Of a stretch of DNA of 19,666 nucleotides, positions 1 to 5,894 are shown piece after piece. Below the pieces are notes generated by a model. The model saw only the letters and a program-made list of their open reading frames with translations. It ran no database searches and was not told the DNA's origin. Origin of the DNA: an uncultured bacterium (GTDB lineage Bacteria > Patescibacteriota > Minisyncoccia > Moranbacterales > GWC2-37-73); contig CAIJXA010000103.1 of the NCBI GenBank assembly GCA_903824515.1, forward strand, positions 1-19,666. The letters run 5' to 3'. Positions within the stretch are counted from its first letter, which is position 1; the number at the start of each line of letters is the position of its first letter. The position numbers were made by a program, and so were the translations under genes.

Positions 1-169
1 CGAGCATTCTGAGTGTAGCGCCCCAGCTTCGAGGCGGAGCGAAGAAGCGATTCTCCTTAGCGCTACAAATAAGAAATCTCCGCACTAAGTGGAGATTTTT
101 GTTTGTCTAGCGATAAGAGAGAATCGGACGGGCGCGAGAAGGATGCGAGCAGGTGCGAGCATTCTGAGT
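1..169. repeat. tRNA-3'-end-like module around a terminator, flanked by 14-bp direct repeats
   Basis: A 14-bp direct repeat (cgagcattctgagt) lies at 1-14 and 156-169. Inside it, 15-21 (gtagcgc) pairs perfectly with 60-66 (gcgctac), like a 7-bp tRNA acceptor stem, but only about 38 nt lie between, so this is not a full tRNA. The 3' part carries a T-arm-like CGATTCTC string. A terminator hairpin follows, and after it an inverted, imperfect copy of the tRNA-like end (about 108-126, reverse complement CGATTCTCTCTTATCGCTA). The same order is found after the tRNA-Gly gene near 8.6 kb. No protein-coding signal is convincing in 1-438. The upstream part of the module may lie outside the window. That this is a tRNA-derived repeat is inference. 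Confidence 0.5.
74..100 (+). terminator. Intrinsic terminator
   Basis: An 8-bp perfect stem (aaatctcc, 74-81, with ggagattt, 91-98) is followed by a T-run. It immediately follows the tRNA-like end at 60-66, as expected for the terminator of a stable RNA transcribed from upstream of the window. Confidence 0.6.
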
Positions 170-242
170 CGGTTCAGTGTCTCTGACCTGAATCAAGATG
201 GTTCTAAGAAAAATGCGGCTGAAGTTGGAGACATTGAACCGA
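169..242. repeat. Imperfect inverted repeat
   Basis: The arm tcggttcagtgtct (169-182) is complementary to agacattgaaccga (229-242) at 13 of 14 positions, with a 46-nt loop. The left arm starts exactly where the second 14-bp direct repeat ends. No T-run follows, so it is not an obvious terminator. Function unknown. Confidence 0.5.
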
Positions 243-374
243 CAGGATCTTCTATGGCCAAAATAGAAAACAAGTTCGTAAAAATTCCGAGTTACTTTTG
301 AATTATTCAAGACCATAAATTGCGCATAAGCTTGTTTTCATGGCCAAGAGGGCTGCACGGATCAGTTCAAACGC

Positions 375-403
375 TTGACAAAAAAACATTTATACTTTAT
401 GAT
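375..403 (+). promoter_or_regulatory. Sigma-70-type promoter of the small secreted protein gene
   Basis: TTGACA (375-380), a 17-nt spacer, then TATGAT (398-403). This is one of the best promoter matches in the window and sits 35 nt upstream of the ATG at 439. Confidence 0.8.
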
Positions 404-438
404 ATTAAGTTAACTTTTTAAAGCTAAATTTAAAAAAT

Positions 439-708
439 ATGAAAAAAATTATCTTTGCGATTATCTTGGTTAGTGTCTTTTCTGCCTTTGGTATGGCCTT
501 AGCAAGCGATGGTCTGAGTAATAGTTCAATTGAAGATGTGCTATTGGTGGTGGCTGACTTGAAAAGCCAGGTCGCTTCTTTGAAAGCTGAGTTGAGCTTG
601 AAAACAGCGCAAGATGCTCAAACAAATCAAATAGTTCCTGGAGTTTCTGAAAAGAATAGCAACACGCCTCAATCTGAACATTTTGTTATGAACAATTTGA
701 GTTTCTAA
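439..708 (+). CDS. Small secreted coiled-coil protein, function unknown
   Basis: An 89-residue protein that I do not recognise. Residues 1-22 form a classic signal peptide (MKK, a hydrophobic core, then an AxA-type site ALA before SDG). The mature part is short. Residues about 30-57 show a heptad-like pattern of leucines and valines with charged residues (DLKSQVASLKAEL), suggesting one coiled-coil helix. The remainder is Asn/Gln/Ser-rich and probably disordered. There is no lipobox Cys and no second membrane span, so it is likely released or associated with another envelope protein. It is monocistronic: a near-consensus promoter lies 35 nt upstream and a strong terminator 25 nt downstream. 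The AUG is preceded by only A-rich sequence with no clear Shine-Dalgarno. The promoter, signal peptide and terminator together make it a credible real gene. Confidence 0.75.
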   Translation: MKKIIFAIILVSVFSAFGMALASDGLSNSSIEDVLLVVADLKSQVASLKAELSLKTAQDAQTNQIVPGVSEKNSNTPQSEHFVMNNLSF

Positions 709-733
709 CCAAATGCTGGTTAGGTTAACTTTA

Positions 734-765
734 GTAAAAAATCCTCATTCCTGAGGATTTTTTAC
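734..765 (+). terminator. Strong intrinsic terminator
   Basis: A perfect 14-bp stem (734-747 with 752-765, loop ttcc), with an A-tract on the left and a T-tract on the right, ends the small secreted protein gene. The symmetric A/T tracts would let it work in both directions. The -35 element of the next gene starts directly after it. Confidence 0.88.
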
Positions 766-793
766 TTGTGTATTTTTTCTGCTGTTTTATAAT
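766..793 (+). promoter_or_regulatory. Promoter of the first DedA gene, giving a near-leaderless transcript
   Basis: TTGTGT (766-771), a 16-nt spacer, then TATAAT (788-793). The ATG follows at 802, so transcription should start at or within a base or two of the start codon. No room remains for a Shine-Dalgarno site. The block from 765 to 803 is closely matched upstream of the second DedA paralog. Confidence 0.7.
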
Positions 794-801
794 TCAGCCA
801 T

Positions 802-1392
802 ATGGAACAACTTGGACAAACTACTCTTTATTTTCTCAGACAGTGCGGCTATTTCGCAATGCTGCCTTTGATGGTGGTGGAGGGAACTGGCGTGACCATT
901 GCTTGCGGGATGATGGCATCTTTGGGAATTTTCTTCTGGCCAATGGTGCTGGTTATTTCAATTTTAGGAGATTTGATTAGTAATGTTATTTTATATGGGA
1001 TTGGCTACAAGTGGGGTAGGGGCTTTATTCGCAGCTGGGGAAAGCATTTTGGAATCAATGAACGGCGCGTGCTCAGGATGGAGAAACATTTTCACAGACA
1101 TAGTGGCAAAACCTTGATTGTAGTCAAATCGATGGCTGGTCTTTATTTGCTGGCCTTTATTACGGCTGGGATTTTGAAAATGGATTTTAAAAATTTTTTA
1201 CGCTTCTCTTTGTTGGGCGCAATTGCGTGGAGCAGTTTTTTGGTGGCGATGGGTTATTTTTATGGTTATTTGTGGAAAAGTATTGGGCAATATGTCAGTT
1301 GGATTGGAATAGTCATTTTAATTTTTATGGTTGGCTCTTTTATTGTTGCTGGACATTATGAAAAAAAACATTCTGAGGAGCTGCTTAAATAA
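802..1392 (+). CDS. DedA/VTT-family membrane protein, divergent paralog 1
   Basis: A 196-residue polytopic membrane protein of the DedA (SNARE-associated/VTT) family. DedA relatives act as phospholipid or undecaprenyl-phosphate flippases and affect membrane homeostasis. Family marks are a reentrant-type segment with the conserved Glu (PLMVVEGTGVTI, near residues 20-31), the GD(x)nY(x)2G(x)2WG region (GDLISNVILYGIGYKWG), and F(x)AGxxKMDF followed by a C-terminal hydrophobic helix. Two canonical elements are changed: the Arg of the usual GR motif is Tyr here, and the RFxPxxR stretch reads VKSMAGL. It is close to the paralog immediately downstream, so the pair arose by tandem duplication. The start at 802 is supported by alignment with that paralog (both begin MEQ.GQ). 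Substrate cannot be predicted; the missing motif residues could mean altered or lost transport. Confidence 0.85.
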   Translation: MEQLGQTTLYFLRQCGYFAMLPLMVVEGTGVTIACGMMASLGIFFWPMVLVISILGDLISNVILYGIGYKWGRGFIRSWGKHFGINERRVLRMEKHFHRHSGKTLIVVKSMAGLYLLAFITAGILKMDFKNFLRFSLLGAIAWSSFLVAMGYFYGYLWKSIGQYVSWIGIVILIFMVGSFIVAGHYEKKHSEELLK

Positions 1393-1418
1393 TTTTGAAA
1401 ACCCAATAGATTATTTGC

Positions 1419-1446
1419 TTGTTTATTTTTTAAACTGACTTATAAT
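1419..1446 (+). promoter_or_regulatory. Duplicated promoter upstream of the second DedA gene
   Basis: TTGTTT (1419-1424), a 16-nt spacer, then TATAAT (1441-1446). Spacing and flanks (cttgt.tatttttt, then ttataat, then atatgga) mirror the promoter of the first DedA gene, so the promoter was copied with the gene. Here, however, the coding region starts about 135 nt downstream. Confidence 0.65.
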
Positions 1447-1453
1447 CAAGGAT

Positions 1454-1534
1454 ATGGATTCAGTAGTGAGAATTCAAAAGACCTATTTTATAATTAGATT
1501 ATTATTGCTGGATAAGTTAATAAGTCAACTTTAA
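1454..1534 (+). CDS. Possible 26-residue leader ORF (relic start of the duplicated DedA gene)
   Basis: The ATG at 1454 sits just after the duplicated -10 box, in the position equivalent to the first DedA start (atatgga in both). It opens a 26-residue frame with a hydrophobic Ile/Leu-rich middle. It is not homologous to DedA, so it may be the fossil start left when about 125 bp came between promoter and gene, or a leader peptide. Only its position supports translation. Confidence 0.25.
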   Translation: MDSVVRIQKTYFIIRLLLLDKLISQL

Positions 1535-1581
1535 ATATTAGAACTTTTTTGGGCATAGCCCATTTAAATTTCTACTCCTGG

Positions 1582-2175
1582 ATGGAACAGACAGGCCAAA
1601 TTATTTTTCAGTTTCTCAAACACTACGGCTATTTCGCGATGTTGCCCTTGATGATTATTGAAGGCCCGGTGGTGACCATTATTGCGGCGATGCTAGCCTC
1701 ATTAGGGGCCTTTGCTTGGCCGGTGGTTCTTGTGTTTTCAATTCTTGGTGATATGCTTGGCGACGTGCTGCTTTATGGCGCTGGGCGAAAATGGGGCATG
1801 GGATTTGTGCGAGGCCCGGCAAAATACTTAGGCATTACGGAAAAATTAGTTTTAAGGATGGAAAAATATTTTCAAAAACATGGTGGCAAGACCATTTTTG
1901 CGGTCAAATCAACCACGGGACTTTGTTGGGCAACTTTCGTCACGGCCGGTATTGTGAAAATGGATTTCAAAAAATTTCTGCAATACTCTTTGTTTGGCGG
2001 AATTGTGTGGAGCGGCTTTTTGGTGGCGCTGGGCTATTTTTATGGTTATTTATGGAAGTCCATCAAGCAATACATCAGTTGGGTCGGTTGGATTGTTTTC
2101 GCGTTGGCAATTTTTTCTTTTGTCATTATTACGCTATACAAGAAAAAACAAGCTAAAGATTTTCTGAAAACTTAA
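1582..2175 (+). CDS. DedA/VTT-family membrane protein, paralog 2
   Basis: A 197-residue DedA/VTT protein, tandem paralog of the preceding gene, with near-identical blocks such as GYFAMLPLM and YFYGYLWKSI. It keeps more of the family pattern: PLMIIEGPVVTI with the conserved Glu and a Pro, and GDMLGDVLLYGAGRKWG with the GR pair intact. The usual RFxPxxR segment reads VKSTTG here as well, so this subfamily as a whole lacks that motif. The start at 1582 is chosen because MEQTGQ aligns with the start of paralog 1. A TTG at 1549 would add 11 residues without homology. Expression probably comes from the duplicated promoter at 1419-1446, giving a leader of about 130 nt. Likely an inner-membrane lipid-translocation or membrane-homeostasis protein; substrate unknown. 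Confidence 0.87.
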   Translation: MEQTGQIIFQFLKHYGYFAMLPLMIIEGPVVTIIAAMLASLGAFAWPVVLVFSILGDMLGDVLLYGAGRKWGMGFVRGPAKYLGITEKLVLRMEKYFQKHGGKTIFAVKSTTGLCWATFVTAGIVKMDFKKFLQYSLFGGIVWSGFLVALGYFYGYLWKSIKQYISWVGWIVFALAIFSFVIITLYKKKQAKDFLKT

Positions 2176-2200
2176 GGGCGGTAGGTTTTGGTTTTTTAGG

Positions 2201-2222
2201 CTACCTAAACGGGTAGTTTTTT
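2201..2222 (+). terminator. Weak intrinsic terminator
   Basis: A 5-bp stem (ctacc 2201-2205, ggtag 2212-2216) followed by six T. It lies 26 nt past the second DedA stop. The stem is short, so termination may be partial. Confidence 0.45.
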
Positions 2223-2265
2223 CTTGCAAGAAAGTTGTTTCAGGGATATCATAAGAGGGTAAATT

Positions 2266-3132
2266 ATGGTAAAAAGACTTGTAAAATTTGCAGAAAAAAC
2301 TGCGGGAGAGGTGAGAAATATTTTTTTTGCAAATCCGAAATTATTGTTTGAAGAAGAGCGGCACTTGATTAAGCAGCCTTTTTTTTGGCCTGGCCTGTCT
2401 ACTGGAGAGAAAGAAAATGGAACAAAGGGTGTCCTGCTGGTGCATGGATGGACGTGCACACCATATGAACTCAGGAGATTGGGAAAATACTTGAACGAAA
2501 AAGGGTACACTGTTTCTGGCATCATGCTCGCAGGTCACGGAACGGTGCCAAGTGATTTGGAAAATGTTACGGCGCAAGATTGGATTGCTGATGTAGAGGT
2601 AGGGTATGCAAAATTGAAACAAACCTGTGACAAAATTTTTGTGGTTGGAACTTCAATCGGTGGAAGTTTAGCCTTGATTTTGGCGCAGCAGGAAAAAGAT
2701 GTGGCCGGGCTTGTTTTGATGGCTACTCCATATCGAATGAGAATGGAAATGATGGGCGCAATTTTGATGAAAATATTTAGGCTGTTGGGGCAAAAGAATC
2801 GCAAGAAATTTTATCCGCCAACCTTTGGACTTTCCACAACTATCACACGACTCATTTCCTATCAATCTTATCCAGTGGTTAGTGTCTCGCAAGTTTTTGA
2901 GCTGGTTAAAAAAGCTCGAAAAAATTTGTCGGCAATAACTAAACCAGTTTTGCTGATGCAATCGACGCATGATCACATTGTTTCAAAAAAAAGCATGGAA
3001 GAAATTTATGCCAGACTTGGCTGCCAGAAAAAGAAAAAAATTTACATTCATAAGGCGTACCATACTTTCATTTCAGACATCAAGAATGAACACGTGTTCA
3101 GGGATATTCTTAATTTTCTTGAGGAAAATTAA
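2266..3132 (+). CDS. Alpha/beta hydrolase, Est30-like carboxylesterase/lipase
   Basis: A 288-residue serine hydrolase. The fold core starts near residue 57 (GVLLVHGWTCTPYELRRLGKYL), where HGW supplies the oxyanion-hole region. The nucleophile elbow is GTSIGG with Ser130, the acid is Asp236 (STHDHIV), and the base is His266 (AYHTF), giving an intact triad. The pattern (LLVHG, GHG, DW..DV..GY..LK) resembles Geobacillus Est30 and monoacylglycerol-lipase-type carboxylesterases, which cleave short to medium acyl esters. The first ~55 residues are an extra N-terminal stretch rich in Lys, Phe and Glu, without a signal peptide, so the enzyme is expected to be cytoplasmic or peripherally membrane-bound. 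An agaggg stretch 8-13 nt upstream is a plausible ribosome site. The true substrate is unknown; a role in acyl-glycerol recycling next to membrane-lipid genes is only suggested by context. Confidence 0.88.
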   Translation: MVKRLVKFAEKTAGEVRNIFFANPKLLFEEERHLIKQPFFWPGLSTGEKENGTKGVLLVHGWTCTPYELRRLGKYLNEKGYTVSGIMLAGHGTVPSDLENVTAQDWIADVEVGYAKLKQTCDKIFVVGTSIGGSLALILAQQEKDVAGLVLMATPYRMRMEMMGAILMKIFRLLGQKNRKKFYPPTFGLSTTITRLISYQSYPVVSVSQVFELVKKARKNLSAITKPVLLMQSTHDHIVSKKSMEEIYARLGCQKKKKIYIHKAYHTFISDIKNEHVFRDILNFLEEN

Positions 3133-3133
3133 G

Positions 3134-3279
3134 AAGTTGAAAGTTCATAAAGTTATAAAGTTCATAAAGTTGGTCGAATCGCTATGCGATAGTTTTTTGT
3201 AACTTTCAACTTTGCTACTTTATTACTTTAATATTTCGCTACTTTATAACTTTACAATTTTTAACTTTATAACTTTATG
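3134..3279. repeat. AT-rich array of aaagtt / aacttt units forming a long imperfect inverted repeat
   Basis: The left half is a run of direct units of the type ataaagtt at 7-9-nt steps (agtt at 3135, 3142, 3151, 3159, 3168). The right half (about 3201-3279) is the reverse-complement type (aactttat). Perfect inverted pairs include 3134-3145 with 3201-3212 (12 bp) and 3146-3162 with 3263-3279 (17 bp). The last right-hand unit contains the ATG of the glycosyltransferase (3277-3279). RNA across this gap could fold into a long hairpin that buries the start codon. Confidence 0.75.
3178..3198 (+). terminator. Possible small terminator inside the repeat array
   Basis: A 5-bp stem (atcgc-tat-gcgat, 3178-3190) is followed by ag and six T (3193-3198). 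It sits at the centre of the larger inverted array, whose arms would extend the structure. It may end the hydrolase transcript. Confidence 0.45.
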
Positions 3280-4473
3280 CATATAGCCATCTTCACAAAC
3301 AATTATTTGCCAAATCCTTATGGCGTAAGTGGCTCTGTTGAAAGTTTTCGAAAAGAGCTTGAGAGAGCGGGCCACACTGTGTATGTTTTGGCACCGAGTT
3401 TTAACGGGTATCTTGACGAGAATAAATATGTTTTTCGTTATCCTTCAATTGATTTTAAATTCAAGAATGTTAGATTTCCAATTGCAATTCCATATTCCCA
3501 CCAAATTAGTAGGCTCTTGGAAAAATTAGAAATTGACGTTATTCATTCTCAACACCCAAGCCTCTTGGGTTGGCAGGCAAAGCGCTGGGCAAAGAAAAAA
3601 AATGTTCCATTGATTTTCACTTGGCACACCCTCTATGATCAATATGCTCACTTTGTACCTTTGATTCCAAGTGCTTGGGCAGCTTGGTGGGCGATTGGAA
3701 ATGCAAAAAAATATGCCAATAATTCTGATTGCGTGATTGTGCCAACTCCTTCAGTCAGGGAAATAATTTCTAATTGGGGAGTTTTCAGCAAAAAAATTGT
3801 TGCGATTCCAACTGGGGTTGATGAATCAATTTTTAGCGATGGCGACAGAGGAAGCCAGCGCAAGAAACTTGGCATTGCTGAGGATGAAATTGTTTTGCTT
3901 TTGGTTTCTCGGCTAACTGCTGAAAAAAATGTTACCTTCTTGGCTGAGGTTGTTGCAAAAATTCTTAGTCAGAGTATCCGTAGTGATGCCGGGAAGGTAA
4001 AATTTATTTTTGCTGGTGGCGGCGATAAGCTTGAAGTCATGAAACAAATATTTTCTCAAGCAGGGGTTGCTGAAAAAGTAAGTTACCTTGGGATTATTAA
4101 TGAAGAAAAAAGAAAAGATATTTATGCTGCGGCGGACATTTTTGTCTATGCCTCAAAATCTGAAACTCAAGGCATGGTTATTTCTGAGGCGATGTATTGC
4201 GGTTTGCCCGTGGTGGCGGTTGTGGCGTCAGGCGTTAAGGATTTGGTAATTAATCAGGTCACGGGTTTGCTGGTCAAAGAAGATGAAAAAGCTTTTACAG
4301 AAGGTATAAAAAGGTTGGTAGACGACGAAAGACTTCGAAAAAAGTTTTCTGAAAATGCGAGAAAAATCTCTCGCCAATGGTATACTTCAAAAGTTTGCAC
4401 TCAAAAATTGCTAAAAGTTTATCAAGCTTCAATTTCGGGCCGTAAAGAAAGAAAAGACCAAACCTTGTTGTAG
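3277..4473 (+). CDS. GT4-family glycosyltransferase (GT-B fold), possibly a glycolipid synthase
   Basis: A 398-residue retaining GT4 enzyme. The N-terminal Rossmann half begins MHIAIFTNNYLPNPYGVSGS with the Gly-rich acceptor loop, followed by HSQHPSLLG and TWHTLYDQYAHF. The C-terminal donor half carries PTGVDESIF, VSRLTAEKN (Arg and Lys of the donor phosphate site), FAGGGD, and the E-x7-E motif at Glu296/Glu304 (ETQGMVISE). The ETQG form and overall layout recall 1,2-diacylglycerol 3-glucosyltransferases and related glycolipid or polyprenol glycosyltransferases, but this is not enough to name the acceptor. There is no membrane span; such enzymes usually bind the inner leaflet. The start is fixed by the first strand of the fold, and the ATG is the last unit of the upstream repeat array. 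The ahpC-like gene starts 40 nt downstream without an obvious terminator, so the two may be cotranscribed. Confidence 0.9.
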   Translation: MHIAIFTNNYLPNPYGVSGSVESFRKELERAGHTVYVLAPSFNGYLDENKYVFRYPSIDFKFKNVRFPIAIPYSHQISRLLEKLEIDVIHSQHPSLLGWQAKRWAKKKNVPLIFTWHTLYDQYAHFVPLIPSAWAAWWAIGNAKKYANNSDCVIVPTPSVREIISNWGVFSKKIVAIPTGVDESIFSDGDRGSQRKKLGIAEDEIVLLLVSRLTAEKNVTFLAEVVAKILSQSIRSDAGKVKFIFAGGGDKLEVMKQIFSQAGVAEKVSYLGIINEEKRKDIYAAADIFVYASKSETQGMVISEAMYCGLPVVAVVASGVKDLVINQVTGLLVKEDEKAFTEGIKRLVDDERLRKKFSENARKISRQWYTSKVCTQKLLKVYQASISGRKERKDQTLL

Positions 4474-4513
4474 TAAGATTTGGACAAGTTAATTATTTAT
4501 CAAGTAAAGTGAT

Positions 4514-5119
4514 ATGAATGAAGATTTTTTGGGTGAAATTGAGGAATTTTATGAAAAACCGATTGTTGGAAAGAAACTTCCGAATTTTGAATTGGAAGTT
4601 TTCCACAAGGAGAGTACGAAAAAAATAAAGTTTTCAGATTATGTTGGAAAATGGATTGTGTTGGTTTTTTATCCGGCAGATTTCACTTTTATTTGTCCGA
4701 CGGAACTTGCAGCAATTGGGGAATTGTATCCCGAATTTCAAAAAGTTGGAGCGGAAGTTTTCGGTGTCAGCACGGATACAGTTTTTTCACACAAGGCCTG
4801 GCATGACACCTCTGAGATGATTAAGAAAATTAACTTTCCAATGCTTGCTGATCCGACAGGAAAGCTTTGCAAGGCTCTCAGGACATATCTTTCACAAGAA
4901 GGATTGTCACTGCGAGCTACCGTTATTGCTGATCCGGAAGGTATTATTAAAGCAATGGATATTCATGATAATAGTATTGGCAGAAGTAGCGACGAAATTT
5001 TGCGTAAACTTCAGGCAGCAATTTTTGTCAGGCAGCATAAGACCCAAGTGTGTCCAGTTAATTGGCATCCTGGATCAAAAACGCTAAAACCTGGCTTAAA
5101 ACTGGTTGGTAAGTTGTAA
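4514..5119 (+). CDS. ahpC: AhpC-type 2-Cys peroxiredoxin
   Basis: A 201-residue typical 2-Cys peroxiredoxin of the AhpC/Prx1 class, which reduces H2O2, alkyl hydroperoxides and peroxynitrite in the cytoplasm. Peroxidatic Cys61 is in FYPADFTFICPTEL (the family FxxxCPTE motif). Resolving Cys180 is in QVCPVNW, followed by the C-terminal tail PGLKLVGKL matching the AhpC ending. STDTVFSHKAWH, MLADPTGKLC and LRATVIADPEG are further family blocks. An additional Cys at about 120 (KLCKAL) is not part of the standard mechanism. The N-terminus is about 15 residues longer than E. coli AhpC. No ahpF reductase lies nearby, so electrons presumably come from a thioredoxin-type system. It is placed directly before the superoxide dismutase, whose H2O2 product it could remove. 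Confidence 0.95.
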   Translation: MNEDFLGEIEEFYEKPIVGKKLPNFELEVFHKESTKKIKFSDYVGKWIVLVFYPADFTFICPTELAAIGELYPEFQKVGAEVFGVSTDTVFSHKAWHDTSEMIKKINFPMLADPTGKLCKALRTYLSQEGLSLRATVIADPEGIIKAMDIHDNSIGRSSDEILRKLQAAIFVRQHKTQVCPVNWHPGSKTLKPGLKLVGKL

Positions 5120-5182
5120 GTCATGGCCTCGGTAGTTAATTAATTTATTATTTTTTATATCTGTTTAGCGTGGATTTTTGTT

Positions 5183-5217
5183 CCATGTCCTATGATATAT
5201 GCTATATGTTTTATGTA
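5183..5217 (+). repeat. Array of five ATG-bearing heptamers ending on the sod start codon
   Basis: ATG triplets occur at 5185, 5192, 5199, 5206 and 5213, exactly 7 nt apart, with a consensus of about nnATGtn. The last ATG (5213) is the likely start of the superoxide dismutase. ATG 5192 is 21 nt upstream and therefore in the same frame. A matching 7-nt array is found before nrdB. Confidence 0.8.
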
Positions 5218-5797
5218 TGAAATAAAAAAATTCGATCATTTGTTGGGGTTGGCGGGATTTTCTGACGAATTACTTAAAAATCACTTTACTTTGTATGAAG
5301 GTTATGTGAACAATATTAATAAACTAGTCAATTCAACAGCAGCAATGGTGGAGCAGGAGCAGGGCGCAACGGCCGAGTTTGCTGAGACAACCCGCCGGTT
5401 TGGTTGGGAATTCAATGGGATGAGGCTCCATGAACTTTATTTTGAAAATATGATGAAAGGTGGCTCAACGCTTGACGCCGCATCATCTTTGGGAAAAAAA
5501 ATCACTGAAGAATTTGGTTCCTTTGTGCAATGGGAGAAGCATTTCAGGGCTATTGCAATGATGCGAGGAATTGGCTGGGTTATCTTATATCGAGATAATT
5601 TCACTGGAGCCCTGAACAATGTCTGGGTCAACGAACACGATGGTGGACACTTGGCAGGTTCAACTCCAATTCTTGTGCTAGATGTTTTTGAACATGCTTA
5701 TATGATTCAGTATGGTTTGAAAAAAGTTGATTATGTGGAGGCTTTCATGAAAAATATTTGCTGGCACGTGGCCGGCGCTCGATTTGGCTTGGCATAA
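5213..5797 (+). CDS. sod: Fe/Mn-family superoxide dismutase (atypical N-terminal helix)
   Basis: A 194-residue Fe/Mn SOD, converting superoxide to H2O2 and O2. Numbered from 5213, the four metal ligands are present: His24 (LLKNHFTLYEGYV), His73 (GMRLHELYF), Asp157 and His161 (LDVFEHAY). The usual HxxxHHxxY N-terminal signature is reduced to HFTLYEGY: the second-shell His is replaced by Tyr and the spacing to the gateway Tyr is one residue shorter. In the C-terminal domain the position normally held by a metal-tuning Gln appears to be His142 (VNEHDGG), as in mycobacterial and Sulfolobus SODs, so the metal cannot be called. An in-frame ATG at 5192 would add seven residues (MIYAICF), but these come from the heptamer array. 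There is no signal peptide, so it is cytoplasmic. A terminator follows 19 nt after the stop. Confidence 0.92.
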   Translation: MYEIKKFDHLLGLAGFSDELLKNHFTLYEGYVNNINKLVNSTAAMVEQEQGATAEFAETTRRFGWEFNGMRLHELYFENMMKGGSTLDAASSLGKKITEEFGSFVQWEKHFRAIAMMRGIGWVILYRDNFTGALNNVWVNEHDGGHLAGSTPILVLDVFEHAYMIQYGLKKVDYVEAFMKNICWHVAGARFGLA

Positions 5798-5816
5798 TAA
5801 CTTTGTTGAAAATTAG

Positions 5817-5842
5817 AAAAGACTACTCGGGTGGTCTTTTTT
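5817..5842 (+). terminator. Intrinsic terminator of sod
   Basis: A 10-bp stem (5817-5826 with 5831-5840, one G-T pair, loop tcgg) is followed by continued T. It lies 19 nt past the sod stop and faces a converging gene. Confidence 0.85.
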
Positions 5843-5862
5843 GATTTTCAAAAGTAAGGGAA

Positions 5863-5894
5863 ATAAAAATGCCTGACTTTTTGGGTCAGGCATT
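5863..5894 (-). terminator. Terminator overlapping the end of the kinase gene
   Basis: A perfect 10-bp stem (5868-5877 with 5885-5894), read on the minus strand, is followed by tttttattt. The right arm overlaps the last two codons and the TGA of the kinase gene, so the stop codon sits inside the terminator hairpin. Confidence 0.8.

Noticed and set aside
89..301. A 70-codon plus-strand frame (and an opposing 69-codon minus frame) at the window start
   Set aside because: It runs through a terminator, a tRNA-like inverted copy and an inverted repeat. It has no ribosome site or recognisable domain, and both strands are equally open.
1549..1581. TTG-started 11-residue extension of the second DedA protein
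   Set aside because: The paralog begins at the residue aligned with ATG 1582. The extra residues have no counterpart and include a small hairpin (gggc-ata-gccc).
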